Assembly (NCBI GenBank): GCA_041678005.1
Contig: JBAYOW010000003.1
Location: 1 to 64,000 of the forward strand
Reading direction: 5' to 3'
Origin: Sulfurivermis sp041678005
GTDB lineage: Bacteria > Pseudomonadota > Gammaproteobacteria > Thiohalomonadales > Thiohalomonadaceae
Length of the DNA stretch: 64,000 nucleotides
How positions within the stretch are numbered: the stretch's first letter is position 1; each line of letters begins with the position of its first letter. Below the pieces are notes generated by a model, which worked only from the letters and a program-made list of their open reading frames with translations, had not been told where the DNA came from and made no database searches. Positions 46,029-55,037 of the stretch are shown here, piece after piece. The translations under genes and the position numbers were made by a program.

Positions 46029-47061
46029 CATCGAACTGCGTACCTCGCCACATGTCAAGGCGGCACCCAGCGTTGAGCAGATCATGCACAATGTGGTCTA
46101 CGCACTGTTGCCCATCGCCGCCTTCGCGGTTTGGCAATTTGGCATCAGCGCACTGGCGCTGATCATCGTCGTCACTGGCAGCTCCCTGGCTACCGAATAT
46201 TTTTTTTCTCGCAGCGCAGGGCGTGGTAATACATTAAGTGACTGGAGTGCAGCGATTACCGGCCTGTTGCTGGCGCTGACCTTGCCGCCAAGCTTTCCGC
46301 TGTGGATGGGCGCAGTGGCAGGTTTCATCAGTATCGCACTGGGCAAGACTCTATTTGGCGGCCTCGGTTATAATGTCTTTAATCCTGCCCTCGTTGGCCG
46401 CGCCTTTGTCCAGGCAGCATTTCCCGTGGCTATTACCAGCTGGACGCCTGCCATGCTGCCAGGACGTTTTACCGAGTTCATTCCATCAACCTTGTCGCAG
46501 CCCTTTATGGCACCGCCAACGCTTGGTGAATGGAGCAGGCAACAGCTTGATGACTACAGTGGTGCAACACCATTGGCGCAATGGAAATTTGAAGGTGTGA
46601 TCACCAATACCACGGATCTGTTTACCGGCATGGTGACAGGCTCAACCGGCGAAACATCGGCACTGCTGATCCTGTTATGCGGCGCTTATCTGGCTATCCG
46701 GGGGATGATGAATTGGCGTATTCCAACCGCCGTCCTGCTAGGTGCCTTTGCCACTGCGCTGATCTTTTTCCTGCTCGATGGAGCGCGCTATCCCACCCCT
46801 TTGTTTGCCCTTTTTTCCGGCGGACTCATGCTCGGTGCCATGTTCATGGCCAGCGATATGGTGGCCTCACCCGTCACTCCCTGGGGGATCTGGATTTATG
46901 GCCTACTCATCGGCGTGCTAACCATAATCATCCGTTATTTTGGCGGACTGCCTGAAGGAGTGATGTATGCCATCTTGCTGGCCAATGCAGCGTCGCCACT
47001 GATCGATGCACTGACCCAGCCGCGTATCTATGGCGCGCGTAAAAAGGGAGCAGGCTCATGA
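46018..47061 (+). CDS. rnfD: Rnf complex subunit D
   Basis: A 347-aa integral membrane subunit with about nine hydrophobic segments. The NqrB/RnfD family motif GYNVFNPALVGRAFVQAAFP is present. So is SGATPL (around residues 181-186), whose Thr is the expected covalent FMN site modified by ApbE flavin transferase; no apbE is in the window. ATG 46018 follows CTGGTGGA. The stop overlaps rnfG as ATGA. Confidence 0.96.
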   Translation: MRANIELRTSPHVKAAPSVEQIMHNVVYALLPIAAFAVWQFGISALALIIVVTGSSLATEYFFSRSAGRGNTLSDWSAAITGLLLALTLPPSFPLWMGAVAGFISIALGKTLFGGLGYNVFNPALVGRAFVQAAFPVAITSWTPAMLPGRFTEFIPSTLSQPFMAPPTLGEWSRQQLDDYSGATPLAQWKFEGVITNTTDLFTGMVTGSTGETSALLILLCGAYLAIRGMMNWRIPTAVLLGAFATALIFFLLDGARYPTPLFALFSGGLMLGAMFMASDMVASPVTPWGIWIYGLLIGVLTIIIRYFGGLPEGVMYAILLANAASPLIDALTQPRIYGARKKGAGS

Positions 47062-47732
47062 GTAATGCTACCCCTGCTCCTGCTACTACCGTCTCCAGTG
47101 CCCGCATGATCACTGTGCTCGGTGGTATCGCCATGTTGTCTGGCTTGTTAGTGGTATTGACCTACCAGCTGACCTACGCACGCATCGAATATAATCGTCA
47201 GCAACTTATTGAACGAGCAGTTTTTAAGGTCTTGCCTGGCGCCACTGCGCAAAAAAATTTTCTTGTGGATGAACATGGCTTACGCCCTGCCAATGCAGGC
47301 GGCACCGGGATTCGTATTTATGCCGCCTATGACGGTCAAGATCAGCTCAAGGGCATAGCGACCGAGGCTGCTGCACGCGGCTATCAAGACCTGGTGCGCA
47401 TTCTTTATGGCTACGATCCTGCCTGTGACTGCATTACAGGATTTGCCGTATTGCAAAGTACTGAAACACCTGGCCTTGGTGACAAGATAGTTAGCGATGC
47501 AAAATTCCTCGCCAATTTTCCACTTGACGCCAAACTAGCCGGCAACGGACAGAAACTCGCCAACGAGATTGTTACAGTAAAACATGGCAGCAAAACCGAT
47601 GACTGGCAAATAGATGCCATTTCCGGCGCGACCATCACCTCCGTCGCTGTGGGCAAGGGCTTGAACAACAGTGCGCAGCGTCTGCTACCACTATTACAGC
47701 CACACATCGACCAACTACAGGAAAAAAACTGA
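47058..47732 (+). CDS. rnfG: Rnf complex subunit G (covalent FMN protein)
   Basis: The 224-aa protein has an N-terminal membrane anchor (about 20-38) and a periplasmic FMN-binding domain. It shows GLGDKIVSDAKFLANF and the flavinylation motif ISGATITSVAV (Thr near residue 192), the target of ApbE. It carries electrons between RnfD and RnfC/B. It overlaps both neighbours by a few bases, typical of the rnf operon. Confidence 0.96.
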   Translation: MSNATPAPATTVSSARMITVLGGIAMLSGLLVVLTYQLTYARIEYNRQQLIERAVFKVLPGATAQKNFLVDEHGLRPANAGGTGIRIYAAYDGQDQLKGIATEAAARGYQDLVRILYGYDPACDCITGFAVLQSTETPGLGDKIVSDAKFLANFPLDAKLAGNGQKLANEIVTVKHGSKTDDWQIDAISGATITSVAVGKGLNNSAQRLLPLLQPHIDQLQEKN

Positions 47733-48385
47733 TGGCTGGGCGCAAGAGAGATGATTCAATTACAGCCGACACCTTTCTTGAAGGTATCTGGCGCGAAAAT
47801 CCTGTTTTCGTCATGCTGCTAGGCATGTGTCCCGTGCTGGCGGTAACCAACTCGGTATTGAATGCCATCACTATGGGCTTGGCAACGACCTTTGTCCTCA
47901 TCAGCTCCAGCGCACTGGTTTCCATGTTGCGCAATGTGATCCCCAAACAGGTACGCATTGCGACCTATATCGTCATAATTGCCACCTTCGTCACCATCAT
48001 TGATTACATTATTCAGGCGATCAGTCTCGATCTTTATAACGCGCTGGGAGCCTTCATTCAGCTGATTGTGGTGAACTGTATAATTCTCGGCCGCGCCGAG
48101 GCCTTTGCCTCGAAAAACAGGCCATTGAAATCCATGGTCAGTGCGCTGGGTATGGGCTCTGGTTTTACCATTGCCCTGCTCTGCCTGGGTAGCGTGCGTG
48201 AATTGCTTGGTAACGGCAGTCTGCTGGGGATTGATATCTTTGGTGCCCAGTTTGAGCCATGGGTGGTGATGATCTTGCCGCCAGGTGGTTTTTTTGTTCT
48301 TGGCGGCTGGCTGCTGCTGTTCAATTGGCTACGCGCCAAAAAAGAAAAATCACTCGTGAAGGAGAATGCCGTCCATGCATCCTGA
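47732..48385 (+). CDS. rnfE: Rnf complex subunit E
   Basis: The 217-aa protein has six membrane segments of the NqrD/RnfE family (GIWRENPVFVMLLGMCPVLAVTNSV in blocks, LGRAEAFASKN, GMGSGFTIALLCLGSVRELLG). With RnfA it forms the membrane core that holds the [2Fe-2S] cluster; the conserved Cys is in LGMCPVLAV. The ATG shares a base with the rnfG stop (TGATG). Confidence 0.96.
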   Translation: MAGRKRDDSITADTFLEGIWRENPVFVMLLGMCPVLAVTNSVLNAITMGLATTFVLISSSALVSMLRNVIPKQVRIATYIVIIATFVTIIDYIIQAISLDLYNALGAFIQLIVVNCIILGRAEAFASKNRPLKSMVSALGMGSGFTIALLCLGSVRELLGNGSLLGIDIFGAQFEPWVVMILPPGGFFVLGGWLLLFNWLRAKKEKSLVKENAVHAS

Positions 48386-48959
48386 TTCGCTTGCCTTTAT
48401 CTTTCTCAATGCCGCCATCATCAACAACTTTGTGCTCGCATTGTTTCTGGGTATCTGTCCATTTCTTGGCGTGTCCGGCAAATTGCAGACAGCGGTGTCG
48501 ATGGGTTTTGCCACCACTCTGGTGATGCTGATCAGCTCCATCTGTGCCTATGCGATCAATAGCATACTTGTTGTCTACGACATGGAGTTTCTGCGCCTCA
48601 TCAGTTACATCGCCGTGATTGCCTCGGCCGTGCAACTGGTCGAGATGAGCATGAAAAAATTCAGCCCCACCCTGTTTCGCGCACTAGGTATTTTTCTACC
48701 CTTAATCACTACCAATTGCGCCATACTCGGTCTGGTCTTGTTTCAAACTGCCAAGGAATATAATTTCATTCAGTCGGTAAGCTATAGTCTAGGTGCTGGT
48801 GCCGGCTTTATTCTGGCGCTGGTATTGATGGCTGGATTAAGAGAAAAACTTGAGCTGGCCGAGGTGCCAAGCATCAGCCAGGGTGCTGCGCTCAGCTTGA
48901 TGTTGGCAGGCATTCTGTCATTGGCATTCATGGGCTTTGCCGGTCTGGGGACAAGCTGA
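48375..48959 (+). CDS. rnfA: Rnf complex subunit A
   Basis: The 194-aa protein has six membrane segments of the NqrE/RnfA family (NNFVLALFLGICPFLGVSG with the conserved Cys, TTNCAILGLVLF with the second). It pairs with RnfE around the intramembrane [2Fe-2S] cluster. I take ATG 48375 as the start, because AAGGAG lies 10 nt upstream and only 1 nt before the earlier ATG at 48366. It overlaps rnfE. Confidence 0.96.
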   Translation: MHPDSLAFIFLNAAIINNFVLALFLGICPFLGVSGKLQTAVSMGFATTLVMLISSICAYAINSILVVYDMEFLRLISYIAVIASAVQLVEMSMKKFSPTLFRALGIFLPLITTNCAILGLVLFQTAKEYNFIQSVSYSLGAGAGFILALVLMAGLREKLELAEVPSISQGAALSLMLAGILSLAFMGFAGLGTS

Positions 48960-49162
48960 TGTTGCTGAAAATTTTAATAACCAGTGGCGTTATTCTGTGC
49001 TTGTTGCTGGTCTGGATAGTCACTCAAAAAATGGCGCGAGTATTTGCCCGTCGCCATCCTGAATTTGGGCCTTACCGCGAGGCAGGCTCTGGTTGTGGCA
49101 CAGGAAAATGCGCCTGCGCCAGTATTGATTACTGTCGCAAGCGCGATGCTGTCAAATTATGA
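48959..49162 (+). CDS. Small membrane protein with NqrM-like Cys tail
   Basis: A 67-aa protein with one N-terminal membrane helix (about 5-22), a short basic stretch and a Cys-rich tail: GSGCGTGKCACASIDYC (Cys46, 51, 53, 59). NqrM (DUF539) has the same layout, one helix plus a tail with four Cys, and is needed to mature Na+-NQR, probably by supplying iron for the NqrD/NqrE cluster. RnfA and RnfE are the homologues of NqrE and NqrD, and this gene starts exactly at the rnfA stop (TGATG). I infer a maturation factor for the RnfA/RnfE cluster. Primary sequence similarity to NqrM is limited to the Cys pattern, so homology is not shown. Confidence 0.75.
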   Translation: MLLKILITSGVILCLLLVWIVTQKMARVFARRHPEFGPYREAGSGCGTGKCACASIDYCRKRDAVKL

Positions 49163-49177
49163 TAAAGGGGTATAACC

Positions 49178-51553
49178 GTGGACGAGCGTGTAATCTGGTT
49201 TGAATCTCTGGGCATGGATGATGTGGCGCGGGTAGGCGGCAAAAATGCCTCCCTGGGCGAAATGATTTGTGGACTTAAATCTTCCGGCGTGCGAGTGCCT
49301 GATGGTTTCGCCACTACAGCGGCGGCCTTTCGTGAATTTCTACAGCATGGTCATTTGGCCGAACGCATCAATTCCAGAGTCAGCAAACTGGATATAGATG
49401 ATATCGAGGAACTGGCGCGGGCCGGTGCCGAGATTCGTCAGTGGATCATCGATACACCTTTCCCGGAATCACTCACCACGGCCATCACATCTGCCTGGGA
49501 TAAGATGATCGCAAAAGCTGGTGGCGAAATTGCTGTTGCCGTGCGTTCCTCGGCCACAGCCGAGGATCTGCCGGATGCCTCATTCGCCGGTCAGCAGGAG
49601 ACTTACCTGAATGTGCGCGGCCTGGATAACGTCCTGACCGCCATTCACCATGTCTTTGCCTCGCTCTACAATGATCGCGCCATTGCCTATCGCGTGCACC
49701 ATAACTACGCCCATCATGAGGTTGCCCTGTCAGCTGGTATCCAGCACATGGTTCGTTCTGACATAGGCGCATCAGGTGTGATGTTCACCCTCGACACCGA
49801 GTCAGGTTTTCGTGATGTGGTATTTATTACCGGTGCCTATGGGCTGGGTGAGACCGTTGTCCAGGGTGCAGTAAATCCTGATGAATTTTATGTCTACAAG
49901 CCAACTCTCGCAGCGGGCAAGCATCCTGTCTTGAGCCGCAAGATGGGCAGCAAGGCGATCAAGATGATCTATGCCGCTGACGATGATCAGGGCAATACCA
50001 CTACAACAGTCCCCGTGAGTGCGGCCGAGCAACAGCGCTTTTGTCTTAACGATGAACAGTTGATGGATCTGGCGCGGCAGGCTGTAATCATTGAAAAACA
50101 TTACGATCGTCCAATGGATATCGAGTGGGCATTGGATGGCAACGACCAGCAGGTCTATATCGTCCAGGCTCGTCCAGAGACTGTAAAAAGTCGCAGCGAG
50201 GGGCAGGTGATCGAACGCTACCGGTTGAAAGAGCAAGGTGAGGTTATTGCCCAGGGCCGCGCCATCGGTCAGCGGATAGGTGCTGGAACGGCACGTATCA
50301 TCATGGATGTCTCGCAAATGTCTTCGGTCAAGGCAGGTGATGTGCTGGTGACCGACATGACTGATCCGGATTGGGAGCCGATCATGAAGCGTGCCTCGGC
50401 CATCGTCACCAATCGCGGCGGACGCACCTGCCATGCCGCCATCATTGCCCGCGAAATGGGCATACCTGCCATCGTTGGTTGTGGCGATGCCACCAAACAA
50501 ATTACTGACGGTCAGGAAGTAACAGTCTCTTGTGCCGAAGGTGATACTGGTCACATCTACAAGGGCAAGCTGGATTTCGAGATCCAACGTGCCGATGCAG
50601 GCAAGATGCCTGATCTGCCAGTGAAGATCATGATGAACATCGGCAACCCTGGTCATGCCTTTGAATTCGCCAATATTCCCAATGCCGGTGTCGGGCTTGC
50701 CCGTCTGGAGTTCATCATCAACTCCACCATCGGTGTGCATCCCAAGGCGCTGCTGGAATTTGATCAGCAGAGTGATGACATCAAACAGGCAATCACTAAA
50801 CGCATGGCGGGCTATGACGACCCAGTAAGTTTTTACACCGAGAAGCTGGCTGAAGGCATTGCCACCCTGGCTGCCGCCTTCAATCCCAAGCCGGTTATCG
50901 TGCGCATGTCGGACTTTAAATCGAACGAATATGCCAATCTGCTGGCCGGCACAAACTACGAACCGCATGAAGAAAATCCGATGATCGGTTTTCGCGGCAC
51001 CTCACGTTATCTGTCTGAGGATTTCCGTCCTTGTTTTGAGCTGGAATGTCGTGCCTTGCGCAAAGTGCGTGATGAGATGGGTCTGACAAATGTAGAAATC
51101 ATGGTGCCATTCTGCCGCACTTTGGAGGAGGCTGAGCAAGTAGTTCAGCTACTTGCTGATAATGGCCTGAAACGTGGCAAAAACGGTCTGCGTGTAATCA
51201 TGATGTGCGAGATCCCATCCAACGCCATACTAGCCACAGAGTTCCTCGAATACTTCGATGGTTTCTCGATCGGCTCCAACGATATGACCCAACTGTGCCT
51301 GGGACTGGATCGTGACTCGGCCCTCATCGCTCATCTGTTTGATGAACGCAATCCGGCAGTAAAGAAGCTGCTCAGCATGGCCATACATGCCGCCAATGCC
51401 CAAGGCAAATACATTGGCATCTGCGGTCAGGGCCCATCGGATTATCCAGAGCTGGCCGACTGGCTGGTAAAAGAAGGCATTGGCAGCGTCTCGCTCAACC
51501 CAGACACAATAGTTGATACCTGGCTTTATATAGCCAGTCAGCAAGACAAATAA
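49178..51553 (+). CDS. ppsA: Phosphoenolpyruvate synthase
   Basis: PpsA converts pyruvate, ATP and water to PEP, AMP and phosphate. The 791-aa length matches E. coli (792). It has the N-terminal ATP-grasp half (VGGKNASLGEMI, VAVRSSATAEDLPDASFAGQQETYLN in blocks), the swivelling His domain (RGGRTCHAAIIAREMG with the phospho-His) and the C-terminal TIM barrel (NDMTQLCLGLDRDS; ICGQGPSDYPE with the catalytic Cys). The start is GTG 49178 after AAAGGGG. It lies 15 nt after the NqrM-like gene, so it is likely part of the same transcript as the rnf genes. Confidence 0.98.
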   Translation: MDERVIWFESLGMDDVARVGGKNASLGEMICGLKSSGVRVPDGFATTAAAFREFLQHGHLAERINSRVSKLDIDDIEELARAGAEIRQWIIDTPFPESLTTAITSAWDKMIAKAGGEIAVAVRSSATAEDLPDASFAGQQETYLNVRGLDNVLTAIHHVFASLYNDRAIAYRVHHNYAHHEVALSAGIQHMVRSDIGASGVMFTLDTESGFRDVVFITGAYGLGETVVQGAVNPDEFYVYKPTLAAGKHPVLSRKMGSKAIKMIYAADDDQGNTTTTVPVSAAEQQRFCLNDEQLMDLARQAVIIEKHYDRPMDIEWALDGNDQQVYIVQARPETVKSRSEGQVIERYRLKEQGEVIAQGRAIGQRIGAGTARIIMDVSQMSSVKAGDVLVTDMTDPDWEPIMKRASAIVTNRGGRTCHAAIIAREMGIPAIVGCGDATKQITDGQEVTVSCAEGDTGHIYKGKLDFEIQRADAGKMPDLPVKIMMNIGNPGHAFEFANIPNAGVGLARLEFIINSTIGVHPKALLEFDQQSDDIKQAITKRMAGYDDPVSFYTEKLAEGIATLAAAFNPKPVIVRMSDFKSNEYANLLAGTNYEPHEENPMIGFRGTSRYLSEDFRPCFELECRALRKVRDEMGLTNVEIMVPFCRTLEEAEQVVQLLADNGLKRGKNGLRVIMMCEIPSNAILATEFLEYFDGFSIGSNDMTQLCLGLDRDSALIAHLFDERNPAVKKLLSMAIHAANAQGKYIGICGQGPSDYPELADWLVKEGIGSVSLNPDTIVDTWLYIASQQDK

Positions 51554-51628
51554 ACTATCACATCCGCAAATAGACACGCGTTTATCGGTGCTCATTTGCG
51601 GATCAACTCCGTATCGCAGGATGTCAGC

Positions 51629-52462
51629 ATGAGCGAGATGCCGCACCGTACCGTATTTTTTGTTTCCGACCGTACCGGCATTACTGCAGAAACGCTTGGG
51701 CACAGTTTGATGACACAATTCGATGGTGTGATCTTCGAACATATACGCATGCCCTTTCTGGATACACCAGAAAAAATGAGCGTCGCCATCGAGCAAATTA
51801 ACAGTACAGCACAAGAACAAGGAATACGCCCTATCGTCTTCAGCACGCTTGTCGATAACAACTTGCTCGAACAGCTGCGCAATAAATGCCAGGCTCTGGT
51901 GCTGGATTTCTTTGATTCTTTTAACGCACCACTGGAAGCAGAATTTGGTATCAAGGCCTCACATGTGATGGGCCGCTCACACGGCATGGGTAATTTCGCC
52001 AACTACACAGCTCGCATCGAAGCACTCAACTTCGCGCTCAATAATGATGATGGTGTCAGCACCCGCAACTATGGCTCGGCCGACATCATCCTGATTGGCG
52101 CATCGCGCTCTGGCAAGACACCTACATCATTATTCCTGGCCTTGCAGTATGGTGTGTATGCCGCCAACTACCCGCTGACCGAAGAAGATCTGCAAACTCA
52201 TGCATTGCCTGCATCACTACGACCATTTCGGGACAAGTTGTTCGGCCTCAGCATCGACCCGGAACGGCTACAACAAATCCGCAACGAACGCAGGCCAAAC
52301 AGCCGCTATGCCCAATCCACGCAGTGTCAACTGGAAGTCGATGCCATCGAAAGCCTCTACCGCAAGGAAAACATCCGCTTCCTCAACACCACCCACATCT
52401 CCATTGAAGAAATAGCTACCAGCATCCTGCAAATCGCCGGTCTCAAACGCCGACTTGGTTAG
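51629..52462 (+). CDS. ppsR: PEP synthetase regulatory protein (kinase/pyrophosphorylase)
   Basis: PpsR inactivates PpsA by ADP-dependent phosphorylation and reactivates it by Pi-dependent dephosphorylation. From ATG 51629 (MSEMPHRTVFFVSDRTGITAE) it is 277 aa, the family length. The P-loop-like ILIGASRSGKTPTSLFLALQYG and the C-terminal NTTHISIEEIATSIL are present. The longer upstream frame starts with TTG and has no ribosome site. Gene pair with ppsA, 75 nt apart. Confidence 0.96.
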   Translation: MSEMPHRTVFFVSDRTGITAETLGHSLMTQFDGVIFEHIRMPFLDTPEKMSVAIEQINSTAQEQGIRPIVFSTLVDNNLLEQLRNKCQALVLDFFDSFNAPLEAEFGIKASHVMGRSHGMGNFANYTARIEALNFALNNDDGVSTRNYGSADIILIGASRSGKTPTSLFLALQYGVYAANYPLTEEDLQTHALPASLRPFRDKLFGLSIDPERLQQIRNERRPNSRYAQSTQCQLEVDAIESLYRKENIRFLNTTHISIEEIATSILQIAGLKRRLG

Positions 52463-52770
52463 ACTCAAACTCAGAGTTCACAGGATATGCCGAAAAACGA
52501 GGCGCATAATTCACCTCAAAGCCAGGCAATGAGAATGGCTTTCATAGCGGCAAAATGTCACGCGGTACTCAATAGTCAATTTTATTATTTACCACCATGC
52601 CGCACAGATTTTGACCTACATCAAAGCTTTAGCTGTGTGTTTTTTGCTAAAAAATCAATTATTCGCCAATATCAGCGATGTGCCATGTTACCTGACACAA
52701 ATCACATAGAATCAATAAAACCAGTGCTTTTTCTAATGCTCTGGTGAAATATACGGGTTAGCTATAACTA
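52463..52770. other. Spacer upstream of nnrS
   Basis: No gene is supported. It holds one FNR-type box (annotated separately at 52611-52624) and an AT-rich stretch (CTAAAAAATCAATTATT) that could contain the nnrS promoter. Nothing else was recognised. Confidence 0.5.
52611..52624 (+). promoter_or_regulatory. FNR-type box upstream of nnrS
   Basis: TTGACCTACATCAA matches the FNR consensus TTGAT-N4-ATCAA at 9 of 10 positions. It lies 147 bp upstream of the nnrS start; a class II promoter here would start transcription near 52659. A four-Cys FNR is encoded right after nnrS. Confidence 0.6.
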
Positions 52771-53979
52771 ATGAAATCATTCTGGAAAACCTTCAGCGCA
52801 GCCCCTCATCGCATGATGATGTTTGGCGGCGCAGTACAACTTGTCGCCACGCTGCTCTACTGGAGCATCGATCTATTTGGTCGCTACACATCCTTATGGC
52901 CAGCGCCGGTAACTGTGCTGCCTGGCATGTTTGCTCATTCATTTTTGATGCTGTACATGCTGTTTCCCTTCTTTATCTTTGGCTTTTTGATGACCACCTA
53001 TCCGCGCTGGATGAGTGGCCCGGAAGTGCCCCTGGTCTGGTATCAACCTGCTTTTTTATTATTGGCTGCGGGTGTCATCCTGTTTTACCCAGGCTTGTTT
53101 ATGGCCAAGACATTACTGATTTTGGCCGTAGCCTTGCTGCTGGCCGGTTATCTTGTAGCCCTGACCGCACTTTTGCGTGTATATCGAACAGCACCGGCCA
53201 GAGACAAGAAATATGAAACCATACTCAATATGGCTTTGAGTTCTGGCGCTGCTGGCGTCCTGACTTATCTGCTTTGGCTACTGACGGATAATTTCTTCTG
53301 GTTGAATATATCTTTACAGGTTGGCCTGTGGTGGTTTTTATTACCCATTGTCGTCACTGTCAGCCATCGCATGCTCCCTTTTTTCAGCATCAATGTTTTG
53401 CCCAATTATAAAATGTATCAACCACGCGTCACTCTGTTGGCCATGGTGAGCCTGCTTGCCTTGCACGGCCTGCTGGAGATGATTTCCCTGCAAGCCTGGC
53501 TCTGGCTGGTGGATCTGCCTTTGATGGTGTTAGCTCTGTTGCATAGCTGGAAATGGCAGTTCAGACGCTCCTTTGAGGTGCGTTTGCTGGCCATCCTGCA
53601 TGTATCCTTCGCCTGGCTATCTATCGCCATGTTGCTGTACATCATCAATAGTCTGTCCTTGTTTATGGACCACAGCCTTATACTAGGTCGTGCCCCACTA
53701 CATGCCGTAGCGATAGGATTTGTACTGTCCACCACCTTGGCCATGGCCAGCCGCGTGACACTCGGCCATTCCGGTCGGGCGCTACAGGCAGGTACATTGA
53801 CCTGGCTACTGTTCTGGGGTTTGTCGGCAGTTGCAGTCTTTCGTATTATTGCCGAGTTGCCTGGCGGGCTGCACTTCAACCTGCTTGCGGCGCTGGCCTG
53901 GTTGGTGATTGCTGCCATATGGTCAAGTAAATATGGCCTCATTTATCTGCGTCCACGTATCGATGGCGGGCCAGGTTGA
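52771..53979 (+). CDS. nnrS: NnrS family heme/copper membrane protein
   Basis: A 402-aa protein with about 12 membrane segments and the NnrS pattern: N-terminal FSAAPHRMMMFGGAVQLVATLLYW, FAHSFLMLYMLFPFFIFGFLMTTYPRWM (in blocks), SHRMLPFF and ALHAVAIGF-type RAPLHAVAIGFV. NnrS proteins bind heme and copper and relieve nitric oxide stress during denitrification; the exact mechanism is not settled. It is 28 nt upstream of fnr on the same strand and preceded by an FNR-type box, so it is probably induced without oxygen. Confidence 0.93.
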   Translation: MKSFWKTFSAAPHRMMMFGGAVQLVATLLYWSIDLFGRYTSLWPAPVTVLPGMFAHSFLMLYMLFPFFIFGFLMTTYPRWMSGPEVPLVWYQPAFLLLAAGVILFYPGLFMAKTLLILAVALLLAGYLVALTALLRVYRTAPARDKKYETILNMALSSGAAGVLTYLLWLLTDNFFWLNISLQVGLWWFLLPIVVTVSHRMLPFFSINVLPNYKMYQPRVTLLAMVSLLALHGLLEMISLQAWLWLVDLPLMVLALLHSWKWQFRRSFEVRLLAILHVSFAWLSIAMLLYIINSLSLFMDHSLILGRAPLHAVAIGFVLSTTLAMASRVTLGHSGRALQAGTLTWLLFWGLSAVAVFRIIAELPGGLHFNLLAALAWLVIAAIWSSKYGLIYLRPRIDGGPG

Positions 53980-54007
53980 AGTTAATAAGCAATAGAAAAT
54001 TTTTTCT

Positions 54008-54790
54008 ATGGAGCGAGTTATGAGCGCGATTAAAAAAGAAAATTCTCGTCCAGCACCACGCGGCTCACGGCGCAAGGCCAATGTAGTTGAATGTGAGTCA
54101 TGCGGACTTTATGGGATGTGCCAGATAGCTGGTCTGGAGGATCCTGTTCCAGATCTTATCGACGAAATCGTAGGCCGCCGTGAACCGATCAACTCAGCGC
54201 AAGAAATAATAACTGCAAATCAGCCATTTCGTGAAATCTATGCAGTGAAATCAGGCTCGTTCAAGACCTATGCAAGCTTGGCCAACGGACAACAACAAAT
54301 CATTGATTTTTATTTTCCTGGTGAATTGATGGGCTTGGAAGGTCTAAGTGAAGAATATTATCCGCATAGCGTTGAAGCATTAGAGGCAGGTAGTGTCTGC
54401 CGTCTGGACTTCACCAAACTCGAACTGCTTGGCGATCGTCTGGGGAAATTTCAACAGCAACTAATTACTGCCTTAAGCAGGCGGGCGCGGCAGGATCAGT
54501 GGATACCTCTACTGATGGGTGCACAAAATGCTGAACAGCGCATCGCAACCTTTCTGCTCAGTCTGTCAGAGCGCTTTGCCGAACACGGTCTGCCCAGCAT
54601 GCGCTTCAAACTACCCATGCCTCGCCATGATATAGCCAACTATCTCGGCCTTGCGGTAGAGACTGTCAGCCGCATGTTTCAACGCTTTCAATCTCTTGAT
54701 CTGCTCGAGGTGCATGGACGGCATGTAGAGCTGAAAGATATGGATGAACTACACAAGCTCGCGCACCTTGATAAAGCTGCTGCTGCATGA
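54008..54790 (+). CDS. fnr: FNR-type oxygen-sensing transcription regulator
   Basis: The 260-aa regulator has four Cys placed as in E. coli FNR: C29-x2-C32-x5-C38 in the N terminus (CESCGLYGMC) and Cys131 in AGSVCRLDF. This predicts an oxygen-labile [4Fe-4S] cluster. The cNMP-type barrel (about 55-150) is followed by a dimer helix and the helix-turn-helix RHDIANYLGLAVETVSRMFQRF; the ETVSR contacts are those that read TTGAT-N4-ATCAA. Such boxes lie upstream of nirS (perfect) and nnrS. A start at the second Met (MSAIKK, residue 5) is possible. The gene ends in a strong hairpin. Confidence 0.95.
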   Translation: MERVMSAIKKENSRPAPRGSRRKANVVECESCGLYGMCQIAGLEDPVPDLIDEIVGRREPINSAQEIITANQPFREIYAVKSGSFKTYASLANGQQQIIDFYFPGELMGLEGLSEEYYPHSVEALEAGSVCRLDFTKLELLGDRLGKFQQQLITALSRRARQDQWIPLLMGAQNAEQRIATFLLSLSERFAEHGLPSMRFKLPMPRHDIANYLGLAVETVSRMFQRFQSLDLLEVHGRHVELKDMDELHKLAHLDKAAAA

Positions 54791-54806
54791 ATCTGACGCG
54801 GCTTGA

Positions 54807-54837
54807 TTGCCGGGCCTTGTTGCCCGGCAAGATTTTG
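54807..54837 (+). terminator. Terminator after fnr
   Basis: TTGCCGGGC-CTTGTT-GCCCGGCAA followed by GATTTT. A 9-bp perfect stem lies 17 nt after the fnr stop; the U-tract is short. Confidence 0.65.
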
Positions 54838-54889
54838 ACTTGCGACGCGAATTCAACTCTGAAGCGCGGTGAATAACAAAACCCTGGTA

Positions 54890-55037
54890 TTAAGGAGGTG
54901 CTGAATAATGTTGGCGAGGCAGTCAGGGCTAGGCAAAAAACGACGAAAAAGCGCAGTTTACACGTAGTAAATAAGCATTTTGAGCCGTTTTTTAACAACG
55001 CCCTGACAACGTAGGTAGTTATTCAGCGCTTCCTTAA
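54890..55037. mobile_element. MITE-like element, copy 1 (between fnr and nirS)
   Basis: A 148-bp non-coding unit with terminal inverted repeats: left TTAAGGAGGTGCTGAATAA, right the complement of TTAAGGAAGCGCTGAATAA (17 of 19 match). The interior is nearly identical to the unit at 59011-59157, in the same orientation. It has no coding capacity, as expected of a miniature element mobilised in trans. The rest of 55038-55443 holds an AT-rich region and the nirS promoter. Confidence 0.8.

Noticed and set aside
52487..52747. 86-aa plus frame between ppsR and nnrS
   Set aside because: No ribosome site, unusual composition, and it spans the FNR-type box; most likely non-coding leader DNA.
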